A DNA stretch of 24,900 nt from Oscillospiraceae bacterium (GCA_900752435.1 CAADVD010000031.1:1-24900), one strand, 5' to 3'. Shown: positions 7,793 to 15,459, counted from the first letter of the stretch. The notes: a model not told the origin generated them from the sequence alone. Numbers and translations: made by a program.

Positions 7793-7906
7793 TTCATTCC
7801 ACAAATGATTGGATAGTGGGGATTCGCTATTTTTTTGAAAAATGCATGGAAATTAATATTGTTTTAGTGGAATGATCAAGTAATAGAGAACGACAAATCG
7901 GAATTT
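7793..7906 (+). repeat. Direct repeat, copy 2 (upstream of CPBP protease gene)
   Basis: Second copy of the element at 7253-7366; core 7806-7906. It begins three bases after the DUF3788 stop codon and ends before the AGGGAG ribosome binding site of the next gene, so the repeated unit sits exactly in the intergenic position. Confidence 0.92.
7835..7862 (+). promoter_or_regulatory. Promoter inside repeat copy 2
   Basis: TTGAAA, 16 bases, TATTGT, identical in both boxes to the promoter in copy 1. It would serve the CPBP protease gene. Confidence 0.5.
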
Positions 7907-7940
7907 CTGTAAGATCTTCGCACTGCAGGGAGAAATTGTG

Positions 7941-8684
7941 ATGGTGAGATACACAAATAAGTTGAAACTCACGTTATGGGTTTCTGTTGTATATGTTTTA
8001 TCGTTTATATGCTATGTACCTACATTGATAGAACAAAACGGAATTATCATTCCCAAAATATTGTTATACGTAAAATACTTATATGTGTGCATCCCCTCGA
8101 TAGCTGCTGTTTTTCTGCTGATTTGCGAGCAGAATGTCAAGGTGTACTTTTCACAGATGTTTTCAGGGAAAATAACGGCCAGGCATATTTTGATATGGGC
8201 TGTATGTATGGCTGCGGGGATACTCTGTTCTTATTGCTATTCGCTTATAACGGGAGTGAACGTAAATATATATTTGTCATCAGCATCACTATTGGCAAAC
8301 TGTATATATCTGCTGATTACAGCACTTGTTGAAGAAATAGCATGGCGGGGATTTTTGCTTGAACGGTCGCCTTTTAAGAAAAAAATCATCAGCGTTATAT
8401 TTGTTGGTGCTGTTTGGGCAGTGTGGCATATGCCAATGTGGATAATCAGAAATTCATTGGGTTTTGGACAGATTGTTTGGCTCTGTATATGGACAGTAAT
8501 TGTTTCTGTTGGTTTGGGAATGACCTATTACCAATGCAGAAATATTCTGCTTACTACTATTATACACGCAACCTTTAATATCTGCTATTTGGCACCAATG
8601 CAATATAATGTTGTTATATTGGCATTTGTAATTTCTGCTGGCACTCTGTTATATAAAAAATCAGCAAAAAAGTTTTTTGATTGA
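7941..8684 (+). CDS. CPBP (CAAX/Abi-type) intramembrane glutamic protease
   Basis: 247 aa with about seven hydrophobic segments. The three motifs of the CPBP (PF02517) family are all present: EEIAWRG with the paired glutamates near 131-132 and Arg at 135, the FxxxH-like VWAVWHMP with His near 163, and IIHATFN with His near 209 and Asn near 213. Family members cleave membrane substrates; in Firmicutes many sit next to bacteriocin genes and protect the producer, but no bacteriocin gene is seen here. The ATG is preferred over a GTG one codon earlier because AGGGAG lies 8 bases upstream of it. A/T-rich, isolated in the accessory segment, behind the second direct repeat. Confidence 0.88.
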   Translation: MVRYTNKLKLTLWVSVVYVLSFICYVPTLIEQNGIIIPKILLYVKYLYVCIPSIAAVFLLICEQNVKVYFSQMFSGKITARHILIWAVCMAAGILCSYCYSLITGVNVNIYLSSASLLANCIYLLITALVEEIAWRGFLLERSPFKKKIISVIFVGAVWAVWHMPMWIIRNSLGFGQIVWLCIWTVIVSVGLGMTYYQCRNILLTTIIHATFNICYLAPMQYNVVILAFVISAGTLLYKKSAKKFFD

Positions 8685-8735
8685 CAAATTCCAGTTTATC
8701 AAGGATTTAAATTGCTAAGCAAATTGTAATTTGTC
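8683..8735. repeat. Boundary element with nested dyads after the CPBP gene
   Basis: Outer arms GACAAATT (8683-8690) and AATTTGTC (8728-8735) enclose an inner dyad TTGCT-A-AGCAA. The element starts on the stop codon of the CPBP gene. Its ACAAATTCCAG start is repeated after the next gene (9141-9151), and the arms resemble the ACAAAT/ATTTGT dyad closing direct-repeat copy 1. It could be a recombination boundary of single-gene units or a weak terminator; there is no T-run. Confidence 0.45.
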
Positions 8736-8780
8736 GGAACGGTCAACAAAACAGAAATGTACATTTAGCGGAGGTAATAT

Positions 8781-9137
8781 ATGGAATTGATTATGCAGCC
8801 TACTTTTTCAACGTGTGGACAGGCGTGTATTGCTATGATTACTGGAAAAAGTGTTGAAGAAGTAATCAAAGATATGAAAACAGACGGAGCTACAAGTATC
8901 GGTCAGCTGATAGAGATACTGGATGTTTATGGCATCGGGCACGCTGAAAGAAATAAGCGGATTTCCAAGAAAAATCCTATCCCTTACAAGTGTTCTATCC
9001 TGACAGTTCATACAGATGCAGGATACACACATTGGGTGCTGCTGTTTGATAATAAGTATTATGATCCAGAGTTTGGTTTGATTGAGGGCGAGTACACACG
9101 TGGTAAAATCACGTCATTTTTGGAAATATATTGTTGA
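8781..9137 (+). CDS. Small papain-like (C39-type fold) cysteine peptidase-like protein
   Basis: 118 aa, no signal peptide. The order of residues matches a minimal C39/papain-like core: QPTFSTCGQAC with oxyanion Gln6 and candidate nucleophile Cys12, then YTHWVLLFD with His84 and YYDPEFG with Asp95. It is shorter than typical C39 exporters' peptidase domains and lacks any transporter part, so a stand-alone cysteine peptidase or inactive relative is likely; the substrate is unknown. A strong GGAGG precedes the ATG. It is the third single-gene unit in the A/T-rich segment that separates ilvBN from ilvC, and its stop codon is followed at once by the ACAAATTCCAG motif. Confidence 0.7.
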   Translation: MELIMQPTFSTCGQACIAMITGKSVEEVIKDMKTDGATSIGQLIEILDVYGIGHAERNKRISKKNPIPYKCSILTVHTDAGYTHWVLLFDNKYYDPEFGLIEGEYTRGKITSFLEIYC

Positions 9138-9140
9138 TTC

Positions 9141-9151
9141 ACAAATTCCAG
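9141..9151 (+). repeat. Boundary motif ACAAATTCCAG, second exact copy
   Basis: Identical to 8684-8694. Both copies sit within three bases of a stop codon, followed by similar but diverged sequence (TTTATC/CTTACT and later AAGCAAA). The 100 bases after it hold no gene and lead into two terminators. Confidence 0.4.
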
Positions 9152-9249
9152 CTTACTGAAAAGACAAGCAAAATTCTACGCTTCAAGCAATAAAACTATT
9201 TCAAAGTGGGAGTGTGGAAAAGCCCTTTCACTATCCCCTCAAAAAAGGG

Positions 9250-9280
9250 AAAAAGTTGCACGCGAACGTGCAACTTTTTG
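9250..9280 (+). terminator. Terminator hairpin closing the accessory segment
   Basis: Perfect 13-bp stem (arms 9250-9262 and 9267-9279) with a CGAA tetraloop and a T-run inside the right arm. The A-run of the left arm makes it able to work in both directions. Confidence 0.85.
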
Positions 9281-9304
9281 AGAGGATTCATAAAAAATTT
9301 ACAA

Positions 9305-9345
9305 ACAGAGCGGAAAATCCGAACCGTGATTTTCGCTCTGTTTTT
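9305..9345 (+). terminator. Second terminator hairpin
   Basis: Arms 9305-9319 and 9328-9341 pair over 14 bp with one bulged G, followed by a T-run. With the hairpin at 9250 it shields the GntR gene from upstream transcription. Confidence 0.8.
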
Positions 9346-9374
9346 GTATGAACAGCGTGATATTCGCAAAAAAT

Positions 9375-9395
9375 TACATCAGACATCGGACAACG
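9375..9395 (+). promoter_or_regulatory. Candidate operator shared with the ilvC promoter
   Basis: TACATCAGACATCGGACAACG matches 10205-10225 at 15 of 21 positions (common core AGACATC-N2-ACAA). It lies immediately upstream of the predicted -35 box of the GntR gene. Inference: a site for autoregulation by the GntR-type protein. Confidence 0.45.
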
Positions 9396-9397
9396 TA

Positions 9398-9426
9398 TTG
9401 CATCATCGCTCGATTTGTAGTATGAT
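9398..9426 (+). promoter_or_regulatory. Promoter of the GntR-type regulator
   Basis: TTGCAT, 17 bases, TATGAT, giving a leader of about 27 bases that carries the AAAGGAG ribosome binding site. Confidence 0.6.
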
Positions 9427-9459
9427 GGAACTATTGAGATGCAAAGGAGCGGACAAACC

Positions 9460-10146
9460 ATGCCCAAACAAACCAAAATGCTGTCCGAGAGCGTGGCGGA
9501 CGACATTCTGACGATGATTACCGTGGACAAGCGATTTGAAGCCGGCGACAAGCTGCCCAACGAAAATGAGTTGGCGCAGGAGCTGGGGGTGAGCCGCACT
9601 ACCCTGCGGGAAGCGGTGCGGATTCTGGTGACCAGCAATGTCTTGGAGATTCGACGCGGCAAGGGAACGTTTGTGACGGAGCACGCGCATTCCGCTAAGT
9701 TCAGCGGCTTGAGCGAACTGGCGGAAGCCACCAGCAACATCAAGGATTTGTTTGAAATGCGCCTGATCTTTGAGCCGGAAAACGCCTATCTGGCGGCCAA
9801 ACGCGCCACCAAAAAAGAGCTGGCCGCCATTTTGGAATACGGCGAAAAGGTCGAAGCCAAAATTCTGAGCGGGGAAGACCGCACCAAAGAAGAACAGGCG
9901 TTTCACGAAGCCATTGCCAAAGCCACCCACAACGAATTTATGAACCAGCTCATCCCCATTATTTTTGAGGGGATCCAGAGCGGCGTCATTCTGCTTCAAA
10001 AAAACGAACAGCTTTCCGAAAAAAACATGAAAGATGACCGCATGATTATGGAATTTCTCGCCCAGCGCAACGCGGACGGTGCGCGCACGGCCATGCGCCT
10101 GCACATCATTCACGCCATACAGGAGCTGGACTTGGATTTGTCGTGA
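9460..10146 (+). CDS. FadR/GntR-family transcriptional regulator (FCD domain)
   Basis: 228 aa. The winged helix spans about 8-75 (AGDKLPNENELAQELGVSRT, then TLREAVRILVTSNVLEIRRG, KGTFV). The C-terminal all-helical FCD ligand domain follows (FEMRLIFEPENAYLAAKRAT, EEQAFHEAIAKATHN), with a D/H/H-type pattern (metal plus carboxylate ligand in the family). The ATG at 9460 is used because AAAGGAG lies 10 bases before it; an in-frame ATG at 9439 would place that site inside the coding region. It sits directly upstream of ilvC, which has its own promoter, and a 21-bp element upstream of this gene recurs inside the ilvC promoter. Inference: represses itself and ilvC in response to an organic acid. The ligand is not known. 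Confidence 0.9.
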   Translation: MPKQTKMLSESVADDILTMITVDKRFEAGDKLPNENELAQELGVSRTTLREAVRILVTSNVLEIRRGKGTFVTEHAHSAKFSGLSELAEATSNIKDLFEMRLIFEPENAYLAAKRATKKELAAILEYGEKVEAKILSGEDRTKEEQAFHEAIAKATHNEFMNQLIPIIFEGIQSGVILLQKNEQLSEKNMKDDRMIMEFLAQRNADGARTAMRLHIIHAIQELDLDLS

Positions 10147-10202
10147 GGAAAATGGGTCACATTGTTTTCTTAAAGTTTTTACAAAATCCTGCAAATTTAC
10201 CC

Positions 10203-10231
10203 TTGACATTAGACATCATACAAGTTATAAT
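10203..10231 (+). promoter_or_regulatory. ilvC promoter, perfect consensus, with embedded operator candidate
   Basis: TTGACA, 17 bases, TATAAT: both boxes match the sigma-A consensus fully. The spacer contains GACATTAGACATCATACAAG, similar to the element upstream of the GntR gene, placed so that a bound protein would block RNA polymerase. A perfect promoter with a blocking site is a common design for strong, repressible genes. The leader of about 85 bases shows no attenuator. Confidence 0.9.
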
Positions 10232-10323
10232 GAACTCAACAGCAAAACAGAGCGCGGCGTACACTGCAGCGGCTGTCTTGAAAGGTTCAGGGAACACCGA
10301 CCAAATTTTAGGAGGAATTCACA

Positions 10324-11313
10324 ATGGCAAAGATTTTTTATGAAAGTGATTGTAATTTAGGCTTGCTCGACGGCAAAACCGTTGCCATCATCGGCTACGG
10401 CTCTCAGGGTCACGCACATGCGCTCAACCTGCATGAAAGCGGCGTAGACGTGGTTGTCGGTCTGTATGAAGGCTCCAAATCTTGGGCAAAAGCAGAAGCG
10501 GCTGGCCTTAAAGTGATGACCACAGAAGATGCGGCAAAAGCGGCTGACTTCATCATGATCCTCGTTCCGGATGAAAAACAGGCTGACCTGTACAAGAAGA
10601 GCATTGCTCCGTACTTGACCGCCGGCAAAACCTTGGCGTTTGCACACGGCTTCAACATCCACTTCCAGCAGATCGTTCCGCCGGCTGACGTTGATGTTGT
10701 GATGATCGCGCCGAAAGGCCCGGGTCACACCGTTCGTTCCGAATATGTGGCTGGCAAAGGCGTTCCGTGCTTGTATGCAGTTCATCAGGATGCTTCCGGC
10801 AGAGCAACCGACATGGCGCTGGCTTATGCGGCTGGTATTGGCGGCGCAAGAGCGGCTGTTTTGGAAACAACCTTCCGCGTGGAAACCGAAACCGACCTCT
10901 TCGGCGAACAGGCTGTTCTCTGCGGCGGTGTGACGGCTTTGATGCAGGCTGGTTTTGAAACCTTGGTGGAAGCTGGCTACGACCCGAGAAACGCTTACTT
11001 TGAATGCATCCATGAAATGAAACTGATTGTTGACCTGATTTACCATGGCGGTTTCTCCGAAATGAGATACTCCATCTCCGATACGGCTGAATTCGGCGAT
11101 TACGAAATCGGCAAACGCATCATCACCGACGAAACAAAGAAAGAAATGAAAAAAGTTCTTTCCGAGATTCAGGACGGTACGTTTGCAACCAAATGGATTG
11201 CAGAAAACAAAAACGGCCGTGCACACTTCAATGCGACCAGAAGAATCAAAGCAGAACACGAATTGGAAAAAGTCGGCAAGGAACTCCGCAAAATGTATTC
11301 TTGGAACGACTAA
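10324..11313 (+). CDS. ilvC: Ketol-acid reductoisomerase, class I
   Basis: Converts acetolactate or acetohydroxybutyrate to dihydroxy acids, second shared step of branched-chain amino-acid synthesis. 329 aa, right for the short class I enzyme. Rossmann motif GYGSQG at 24-29; His108 in AHGFNIHF; Mg-binding Asp191, Glu195, Glu227 and Glu231 all present (DLFGEQ, ECIHEMK). The cofactor loop after beta-2 reads LYEGSKSW where many homologues have LREGSKSW; the two serines that favour NADPH remain. TAGGAGGAA precedes the ATG. The gene is monocistronic: own promoter, and a terminator 35 bp after the stop. ilvBN lies 3.2 kb upstream beyond an accessory segment. Confidence 0.97.
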   Translation: MAKIFYESDCNLGLLDGKTVAIIGYGSQGHAHALNLHESGVDVVVGLYEGSKSWAKAEAAGLKVMTTEDAAKAADFIMILVPDEKQADLYKKSIAPYLTAGKTLAFAHGFNIHFQQIVPPADVDVVMIAPKGPGHTVRSEYVAGKGVPCLYAVHQDASGRATDMALAYAAGIGGARAAVLETTFRVETETDLFGEQAVLCGGVTALMQAGFETLVEAGYDPRNAYFECIHEMKLIVDLIYHGGFSEMRYSISDTAEFGDYEIGKRIITDETKKEMKKVLSEIQDGTFATKWIAENKNGRAHFNATRRIKAEHELEKVGKELRKMYSWND

Positions 11314-11347
11314 TTTCAGCGTGAAAACGATTCACCATGAATGGTTC

Positions 11348-11381
11348 AAAACTCCTGTGATTGAGGATCACAGGAGTTTTT
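11348..11381 (+). terminator. ilvC terminator
   Basis: ACTCCTGTGAT pairs perfectly with ATCACAGGAGT (11351-11361 and 11367-11377), loop of five, then a run of five T; three further A/T pairs extend the stem. Confidence 0.93.
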
Positions 11382-11415
11382 GTATCTCATAGAACTGTTT
11401 TTTTGCTCGGCATTC

Positions 11416-11444
11416 TTGATTGTGCGGAAAGAATAGGGTATAAT
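11416..11444 (+). promoter_or_regulatory. Promoter of trkA-trkH-C39 unit
   Basis: TTGATT, 17 bases, TATAAT. It overlaps an upstream in-frame ATG (11443), which therefore cannot be the main trkA start. Confidence 0.72.
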
Positions 11445-11508
11445 GAGAGCCGAAAACGCAATCGGAGGACGTTCTGTCCGGCTGTTTTTTTCGGAAAAGG
11501 AGAACGGG

Positions 11509-12864
11509 ATGAACATTATTATCGTAGGAGACGGAAAAATGGGGTTTGCCCTTTCCCGTCAGTTGTCCGAAGAGGGACACGATGTCATGGTGGTGGACAG
11601 CGATTCGGAGGTTTTGGAAAAAACACGGTGTTTGCTGGATGTGAACTGTATGCAGGGAAACGGTGTGGATAAAGTCACACTGGAGGATGCACATGCGGCG
11701 GATGCGGACTTGCTGATTGCTGCAACACCGCAGGACGAGTTAAACTTGCTCTGCTGTCTGCTGGCCAAAAAGCTGGGCACTTCGCACACCATTGCGCGTA
11801 TCCGAAATCCGGAATACATGCAGAGTGTGGCGCTGATGCGGGAAGAACTGGGGCTGAGCATGGTCATCAATCCGGAGATGGAAGCGGCCATCGAGATTTT
11901 TCGTCTGCTTCGCTTTCCCTCTGCACTGAAAATCGATTTCTTTTCCAAAGGCCGCGCGGAACTGCTGGAATTTAAGGTTGCGCCCGACAGTCCGATGATT
12001 GGGCTGTCTTTGGCGGCCATCCGCACCAAGTATCGGCTGAAGGTGCTGGTGTGCGCGGTGGAGCGCAAGGGACAGGTTTACATTCCGGACGGGAACTTTA
12101 TTCTGCGTGAGGGGGATGTGGTGAACGTCACCGCTTCGCCGCAGGACATTTCCGCCTTTTTCCGCCGCACGGGCGTTTATGCGCGCAAGGTGAAAAATGT
12201 GATGATTGTGGGCGGCGGCCGCATCAGCTACTATTTGGCCAAGCGGTTGTCGGATGCAGGCGTACAGGTGAAAATCATCGAGGAAAACAAAGCGCGCTGC
12301 CAACAGCTTGCCGATGCGCTTCCCAAGGTCATGGTGATTCACGGCGACGGTTTGGATCAGGAGCTGCTGCAGGAGGAGAGTCTGGACTCCATGGACGCGC
12401 TGGTGGCGCTGACGGGTTTGGATGAGCAAAACGTCATTGTGGCGATGTATGCGAGCTTACAGCAGACCAGCAAGGTCATTGCGAAAATCAACCACATCAA
12501 TCTGACTGGTATTTTGGAAAAATGCGGTGTGGAATGCACCGTGACGCCGCATCTGATTTCTGTCAATCAAATTGTGCGCTATGTGCGCGCCATGCAGAAT
12601 TCCTTGGAAAGCAGTGTGGAATCCCTGGTCAAAATTGTGAACGACCGTGCGGAAGCGTTGGAATTTCGCGTCAAACGCGGCTTTGACAAATGCGGAATTC
12701 CGCTGAAAAATCTCAAATTTAAGCGCAATTTTCTGATTGGCGTCATTGTCCGCGGCAATCAGGTGATTTGTCCGGGCGGCGATGATGTCATTTTGGTGGA
12801 CGACAGTGTGATTGTGGTCACCACGAATTCCGGTTTGGAAGAGCTGGCGGATGTGTTTGAGTAG
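11509..12864 (+). CDS. trkA: Trk potassium uptake regulator TrkA
   Basis: Peripheral cytoplasmic subunit that gates the TrkH potassium channel after binding NAD(H) or ATP/ADP. 451 aa, full length, with the duplicated layout RCK_N-RCK_C-RCK_N-RCK_C. First nucleotide-binding motif GDGKMG at 7-12 with Asp30 at the end of beta-2; the second half repeats it as VGGGRISYYLAKRLSDAG, where the last glycine is Ser. C-terminal TrkA_C domains include DSPMIGLSLAAIRTKYRL and the final LIGVIVRGNQVICPGGDDVI. AAAAGGAG precedes the chosen ATG. It lies 12 bp upstream of trkH in one operon. Its position after the ilvC terminator marks a new unit. Confidence 0.95.
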   Translation: MNIIIVGDGKMGFALSRQLSEEGHDVMVVDSDSEVLEKTRCLLDVNCMQGNGVDKVTLEDAHAADADLLIAATPQDELNLLCCLLAKKLGTSHTIARIRNPEYMQSVALMREELGLSMVINPEMEAAIEIFRLLRFPSALKIDFFSKGRAELLEFKVAPDSPMIGLSLAAIRTKYRLKVLVCAVERKGQVYIPDGNFILREGDVVNVTASPQDISAFFRRTGVYARKVKNVMIVGGGRISYYLAKRLSDAGVQVKIIEENKARCQQLADALPKVMVIHGDGLDQELLQEESLDSMDALVALTGLDEQNVIVAMYASLQQTSKVIAKINHINLTGILEKCGVECTVTPHLISVNQIVRYVRAMQNSLESSVESLVKIVNDRAEALEFRVKRGFDKCGIPLKNLKFKRNFLIGVIVRGNQVICPGGDDVILVDDSVIVVTTNSGLEELADVFE

Positions 12865-12876
12865 GGAAGGAACTGT

Positions 12877-14361
12877 ATGAATCGAAAAATTGTATTTCGG
12901 ATGCTGGGCTTTGTCCTGCTGATTGAAGCGGTGTTTCTGCTTGTGCCGATGGCGGTTTCCTTCTATTACGGGGAAATGGACAGTGTGCGCGCTTTTGCCG
13001 TCACCATCCTGCTGGTGGCTGTGGCGGGTGGTGCGCTCGTTTGGAAAAAGCCGGACAACACCGTGATGTATGCGCGTGAGGGCTTTTTGATTGTGTCGTT
13101 TGCATGGATTTTATTGTCGTTATTTGGTGCTTTGCCGTTTGTACTGTCCGGCGCCATCCCTTCTTATGTGGATGCGCTGTTTGAAACGGTATCGGGTTTT
13201 ACCACGACGGGCGCCAGCATTTTGAGCGATGTGGAAGCCCTGCCCAAGGGCATCTTGTTCTGGCGCAGTTTTACGCACTGGATTGGCGGCATGGGGGTGC
13301 TGGTGTTTATGCTGGCGGTTTTGCCGATGTCCAATCAGCGCACCATGCATGTGATGCGCGCGGAGGTTCCGGGGCCGACGGTGGGCAAGCTGGTGCCCAA
13401 AATGAAACAGACGGCCATTTTGCTCTATGTCATTTATTCGATTATGACGGTTGTGCTGATTGTGCTGTTGGTGTTTGGCCGGATGCCGCTGTTTGACAGC
13501 ATTCTGACGGCGTTTGGCACGGCCGGTACGGGCGGTTTCGGCGTGAAAAACAACAGCATTGCTTATTACGACAGCGCTTATATTGAAGTGGTCGTCGGTA
13601 TTTTTATGCTGCTGTTTGGCGTCAATTTCAATGTGTATTTTCTGTTGCTGATGAAACAGTTTCGTCAGGCGCTCAAGTGCGAGGAAATGCGCTGGTACGG
13701 CTGTATTGCGCTGGCCGCCACCTTGCTGGTTGCATGCAACATCTGGCCGCAGTCGGAATCGTTTGGAGATGCACTGCTGGATTCCTTTTTCCAAGTCAGC
13801 TCCATCATCACCACCACGGGATTTTCCACGGTGGACTTCAATTTATGGCCCACGTTTTCCAAAATTGTGGTGTTTTTGCTGATGATTTTGGGCGCCTGCG
13901 GCGGCTCTACCGGCGGCGGTATGAAGATTTCCCGACTGATGGTGGTTTGCAAAAAGATTCGTTACGACGTGGTGAAGATGATTCATCCGCGCTTTGTGCG
14001 CAGTATCCGCATGGAGGGCAAGCCGGTGGAGGAAAAGCAGGTCAGCCGTGTGCAGATTTTCTGTTTGTTTTATTTTCTCATCATCCTGTTGATGACCTTG
14101 TTGGTGTCTTTGGATGGCTTTGATTTTGAAACCACGCTGACGGCGGTGGTTTCCTGCATCAGCAACATTGGACCGGGCTTGGGAGAAGTCGGGCCAATGG
14201 GCAACTTCGGTGCGTTTTCAGACGGCGCGAAGCTGTTGCTGTCATTGACGATGCTGTTGGGCAGATTGGAAATATTCCCGTTGGTTTTGATTTGTATGCC
14301 GGGACTGTACACGCACAGTTACAAAAACGAGTCGGGACGGATTAAGAACGCGGCAGATTAG
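12877..14361 (+). CDS. trkH: Trk potassium uptake membrane subunit TrkH
   Basis: Integral membrane K+ translocating subunit. 494 aa, normal for TrkH. The four selectivity-filter loops are recognisable: VSGFTTTGAS near 108, FGTAGTGGFGVKNNS near 211, SIITTTGFSTVDF near 309 and SNIGPGLGEVG near 427, each with the conserved Gly. The cytoplasmic loop after the third filter contains GGSTGGGMKISR, the family's glycine-rich gating segment. GGGAAGGA precedes the ATG. It follows trkA closely and is followed 14 bp later by the C39-like gene, so the three are probably co-transcribed to the terminator at 15284. Confidence 0.96.
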   Translation: MNRKIVFRMLGFVLLIEAVFLLVPMAVSFYYGEMDSVRAFAVTILLVAVAGGALVWKKPDNTVMYAREGFLIVSFAWILLSLFGALPFVLSGAIPSYVDALFETVSGFTTTGASILSDVEALPKGILFWRSFTHWIGGMGVLVFMLAVLPMSNQRTMHVMRAEVPGPTVGKLVPKMKQTAILLYVIYSIMTVVLIVLLVFGRMPLFDSILTAFGTAGTGGFGVKNNSIAYYDSAYIEVVVGIFMLLFGVNFNVYFLLLMKQFRQALKCEEMRWYGCIALAATLLVACNIWPQSESFGDALLDSFFQVSSIITTTGFSTVDFNLWPTFSKIVVFLLMILGACGGSTGGGMKISRLMVVCKKIRYDVVKMIHPRFVRSIRMEGKPVEEKQVSRVQIFCLFYFLIILLMTLLVSLDGFDFETTLTAVVSCISNIGPGLGEVGPMGNFGAFSDGAKLLLSLTMLLGRLEIFPLVLICMPGLYTHSYKNESGRIKNAAD

Positions 14362-14375
14362 GAGGAATTATAAGC

Positions 14376-15281
14376 GTGAAGTGGGAGCATGCGGCAACGC
14401 GGAAGAAAGATGCGGTCAGTTGGCTGAGACGCAATGTACTGCGGATTTTACTGCTGGTGATTGTATTGACCGTTGCTGTGGTCATTTTCAGGGCTTGCCG
14501 AAGCACACAGGAAACGGAACAAGTGCAGGCACTGGTGCTGTTTCGGGAACAGCCATCCGAAGAAATACCGGAGCTGGAGGAGAAAAAAGTTGCGGTAGAC
14601 GAGATTGTACAACAGCCGCTGACAAAGGCGGAAACCCTGATTGAAGTACCGTACATCAACCAGCAGGATTATTTTCCGACTGGGTGCGAGGTGGTGAGCG
14701 GTACGATGCTGTTGAACTTTTTTGGCTATGACGATACGGCGGACGACATGGTGGACAATTATTTGGTGATGGCGGATTTGGAAATCGGCGATAACGGTGA
14801 AATTCAGTGCGTTACCCCTTACGATGCGTTCATCGGCAATCCGCGCAATCCGGAAAGCTATGGCTGTTTTGCGCCGGTCATTGTGGACATGCTGAATCAG
14901 GCGGTGGATGACAAGGTACATGCCGCGTATGATTTGACCGGTGTGAGCTTGGATGTATTGGAAAGCAATTTTCTGCAAAATGACATTCCGGTAGCGGTGT
15001 GGGTCACCATCAATATGCTGGAGCCTTATCCGAGCACAAGCTGGCAGGTGGTCGGCACAGACGAAGTGTTTACTTGGCCGGCACAGGAGCACTGCATGGT
15101 GCTGGTGGGATACGATGAGGCTTACTATTATTTCAACGACCCTTATGGCGGAAACGGTACCGTAGCTTACGGGAGAGAGCTGACGCAAGCGCGGTATGAG
15201 GCATTGGGACAGCAGGCGGTCGTGCTTCTGCCAAAGGATCGGCAGGAGAGTCTTTTGTATGGCGATGCGGTCAGCGAATAG
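14376..15281 (+). CDS. Membrane-anchored C39-family (Peptidase_C39_2) cysteine peptidase
   Basis: 301 aa starting at GTG, with AGGAGG upstream. Residues 21-39 form one membrane anchor (RILLLVIVLTVAVVIF) after a positively charged start, placing the rest outside the cell. A linker rich in Glu leads to the peptidase domain at about 88-280: YINQQDYFPTGCEVVSGTM with Gln97 and nucleophile Cys104, EHCMVLVGYD with His239, and NDPYGG with Asp255. The complete Gln-Cys-His-Asp set suggests an active enzyme. PF13529 members are usually unlinked to transporters, with unknown substrates, often in the cell wall. It shares a transcript with trkAH, possibly by position only. A strong terminator follows at once. 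Confidence 0.88.
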   Translation: MKWEHAATRKKDAVSWLRRNVLRILLLVIVLTVAVVIFRACRSTQETEQVQALVLFREQPSEEIPELEEKKVAVDEIVQQPLTKAETLIEVPYINQQDYFPTGCEVVSGTMLLNFFGYDDTADDMVDNYLVMADLEIGDNGEIQCVTPYDAFIGNPRNPESYGCFAPVIVDMLNQAVDDKVHAAYDLTGVSLDVLESNFLQNDIPVAVWVTINMLEPYPSTSWQVVGTDEVFTWPAQEHCMVLVGYDEAYYYFNDPYGGNGTVAYGRELTQARYEALGQQAVVLLPKDRQESLLYGDAVSE

Positions 15282-15283
15282 AA

Positions 15284-15316
15284 AAAAACGGGATGGCTTA
15301 ACGCCATCCCGTTTTT
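15284..15316 (+). terminator. Bidirectional terminator
   Basis: A 14-bp perfect stem (15284-15297 with 15303-15316), loop TTAAC, T-run on one side and A-run on the other. It ends the trk-C39 transcript and, from the other side, the minus-strand TauE/SafE transcript. Confidence 0.95.
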
Positions 15317-15346
15317 GCTATCATCCTATGCTTTTGATCGGACATA

Positions 15347-15445
15347 TTAGCCAAATGCTTTCATAAAATCAATATCGCCCATCAAGTGGTAAAATGGCGC
15401 TTGCATTTGTGAGTAAGCGGTGTGCGTGCGGCCTTGCGGGAACAG
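15347..15445 (-). pseudogene. C-terminal coding remnant downstream of TauE/SafE genes
   Basis: Minus-strand frame with protein-like composition, reading LFPQGRTHTAYSQMQAPFYH, then LMGDIDFMKAFG and a TAA stop, 31 bp before the bidirectional terminator. No start codon or ribosome binding site precedes it; upstream the frame runs into the 3' end of the TauE/SafE gene as a leucine run (LRLTLLLLLF). It looks like the surviving tail of a gene lost by deletion, and the family is not recognised. Confidence 0.45.
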
Positions 15446-15459
15446 CAGGAGGAGCAGAG

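Noticed and set aside
8683..9151. Classic integron attC sites at the unit boundaries
   Set aside because: No GTTRRRY/RYYYAAC core sites and no integron integrase seen; only the cassette-like arrangement is kept as an idea.
9206..9511. Plus-strand ORF of 101 codons across the intergenic region before the GntR gene
   Set aside because: It runs through two terminator hairpins and the GntR promoter; Arg/Cys/Lys-rich without family likeness.
14381..14644. Plus-strand ORF of 87 codons inside the C39-like gene
   Set aside because: Out-of-frame shadow; the in-frame gene has a membrane anchor and a full catalytic set.
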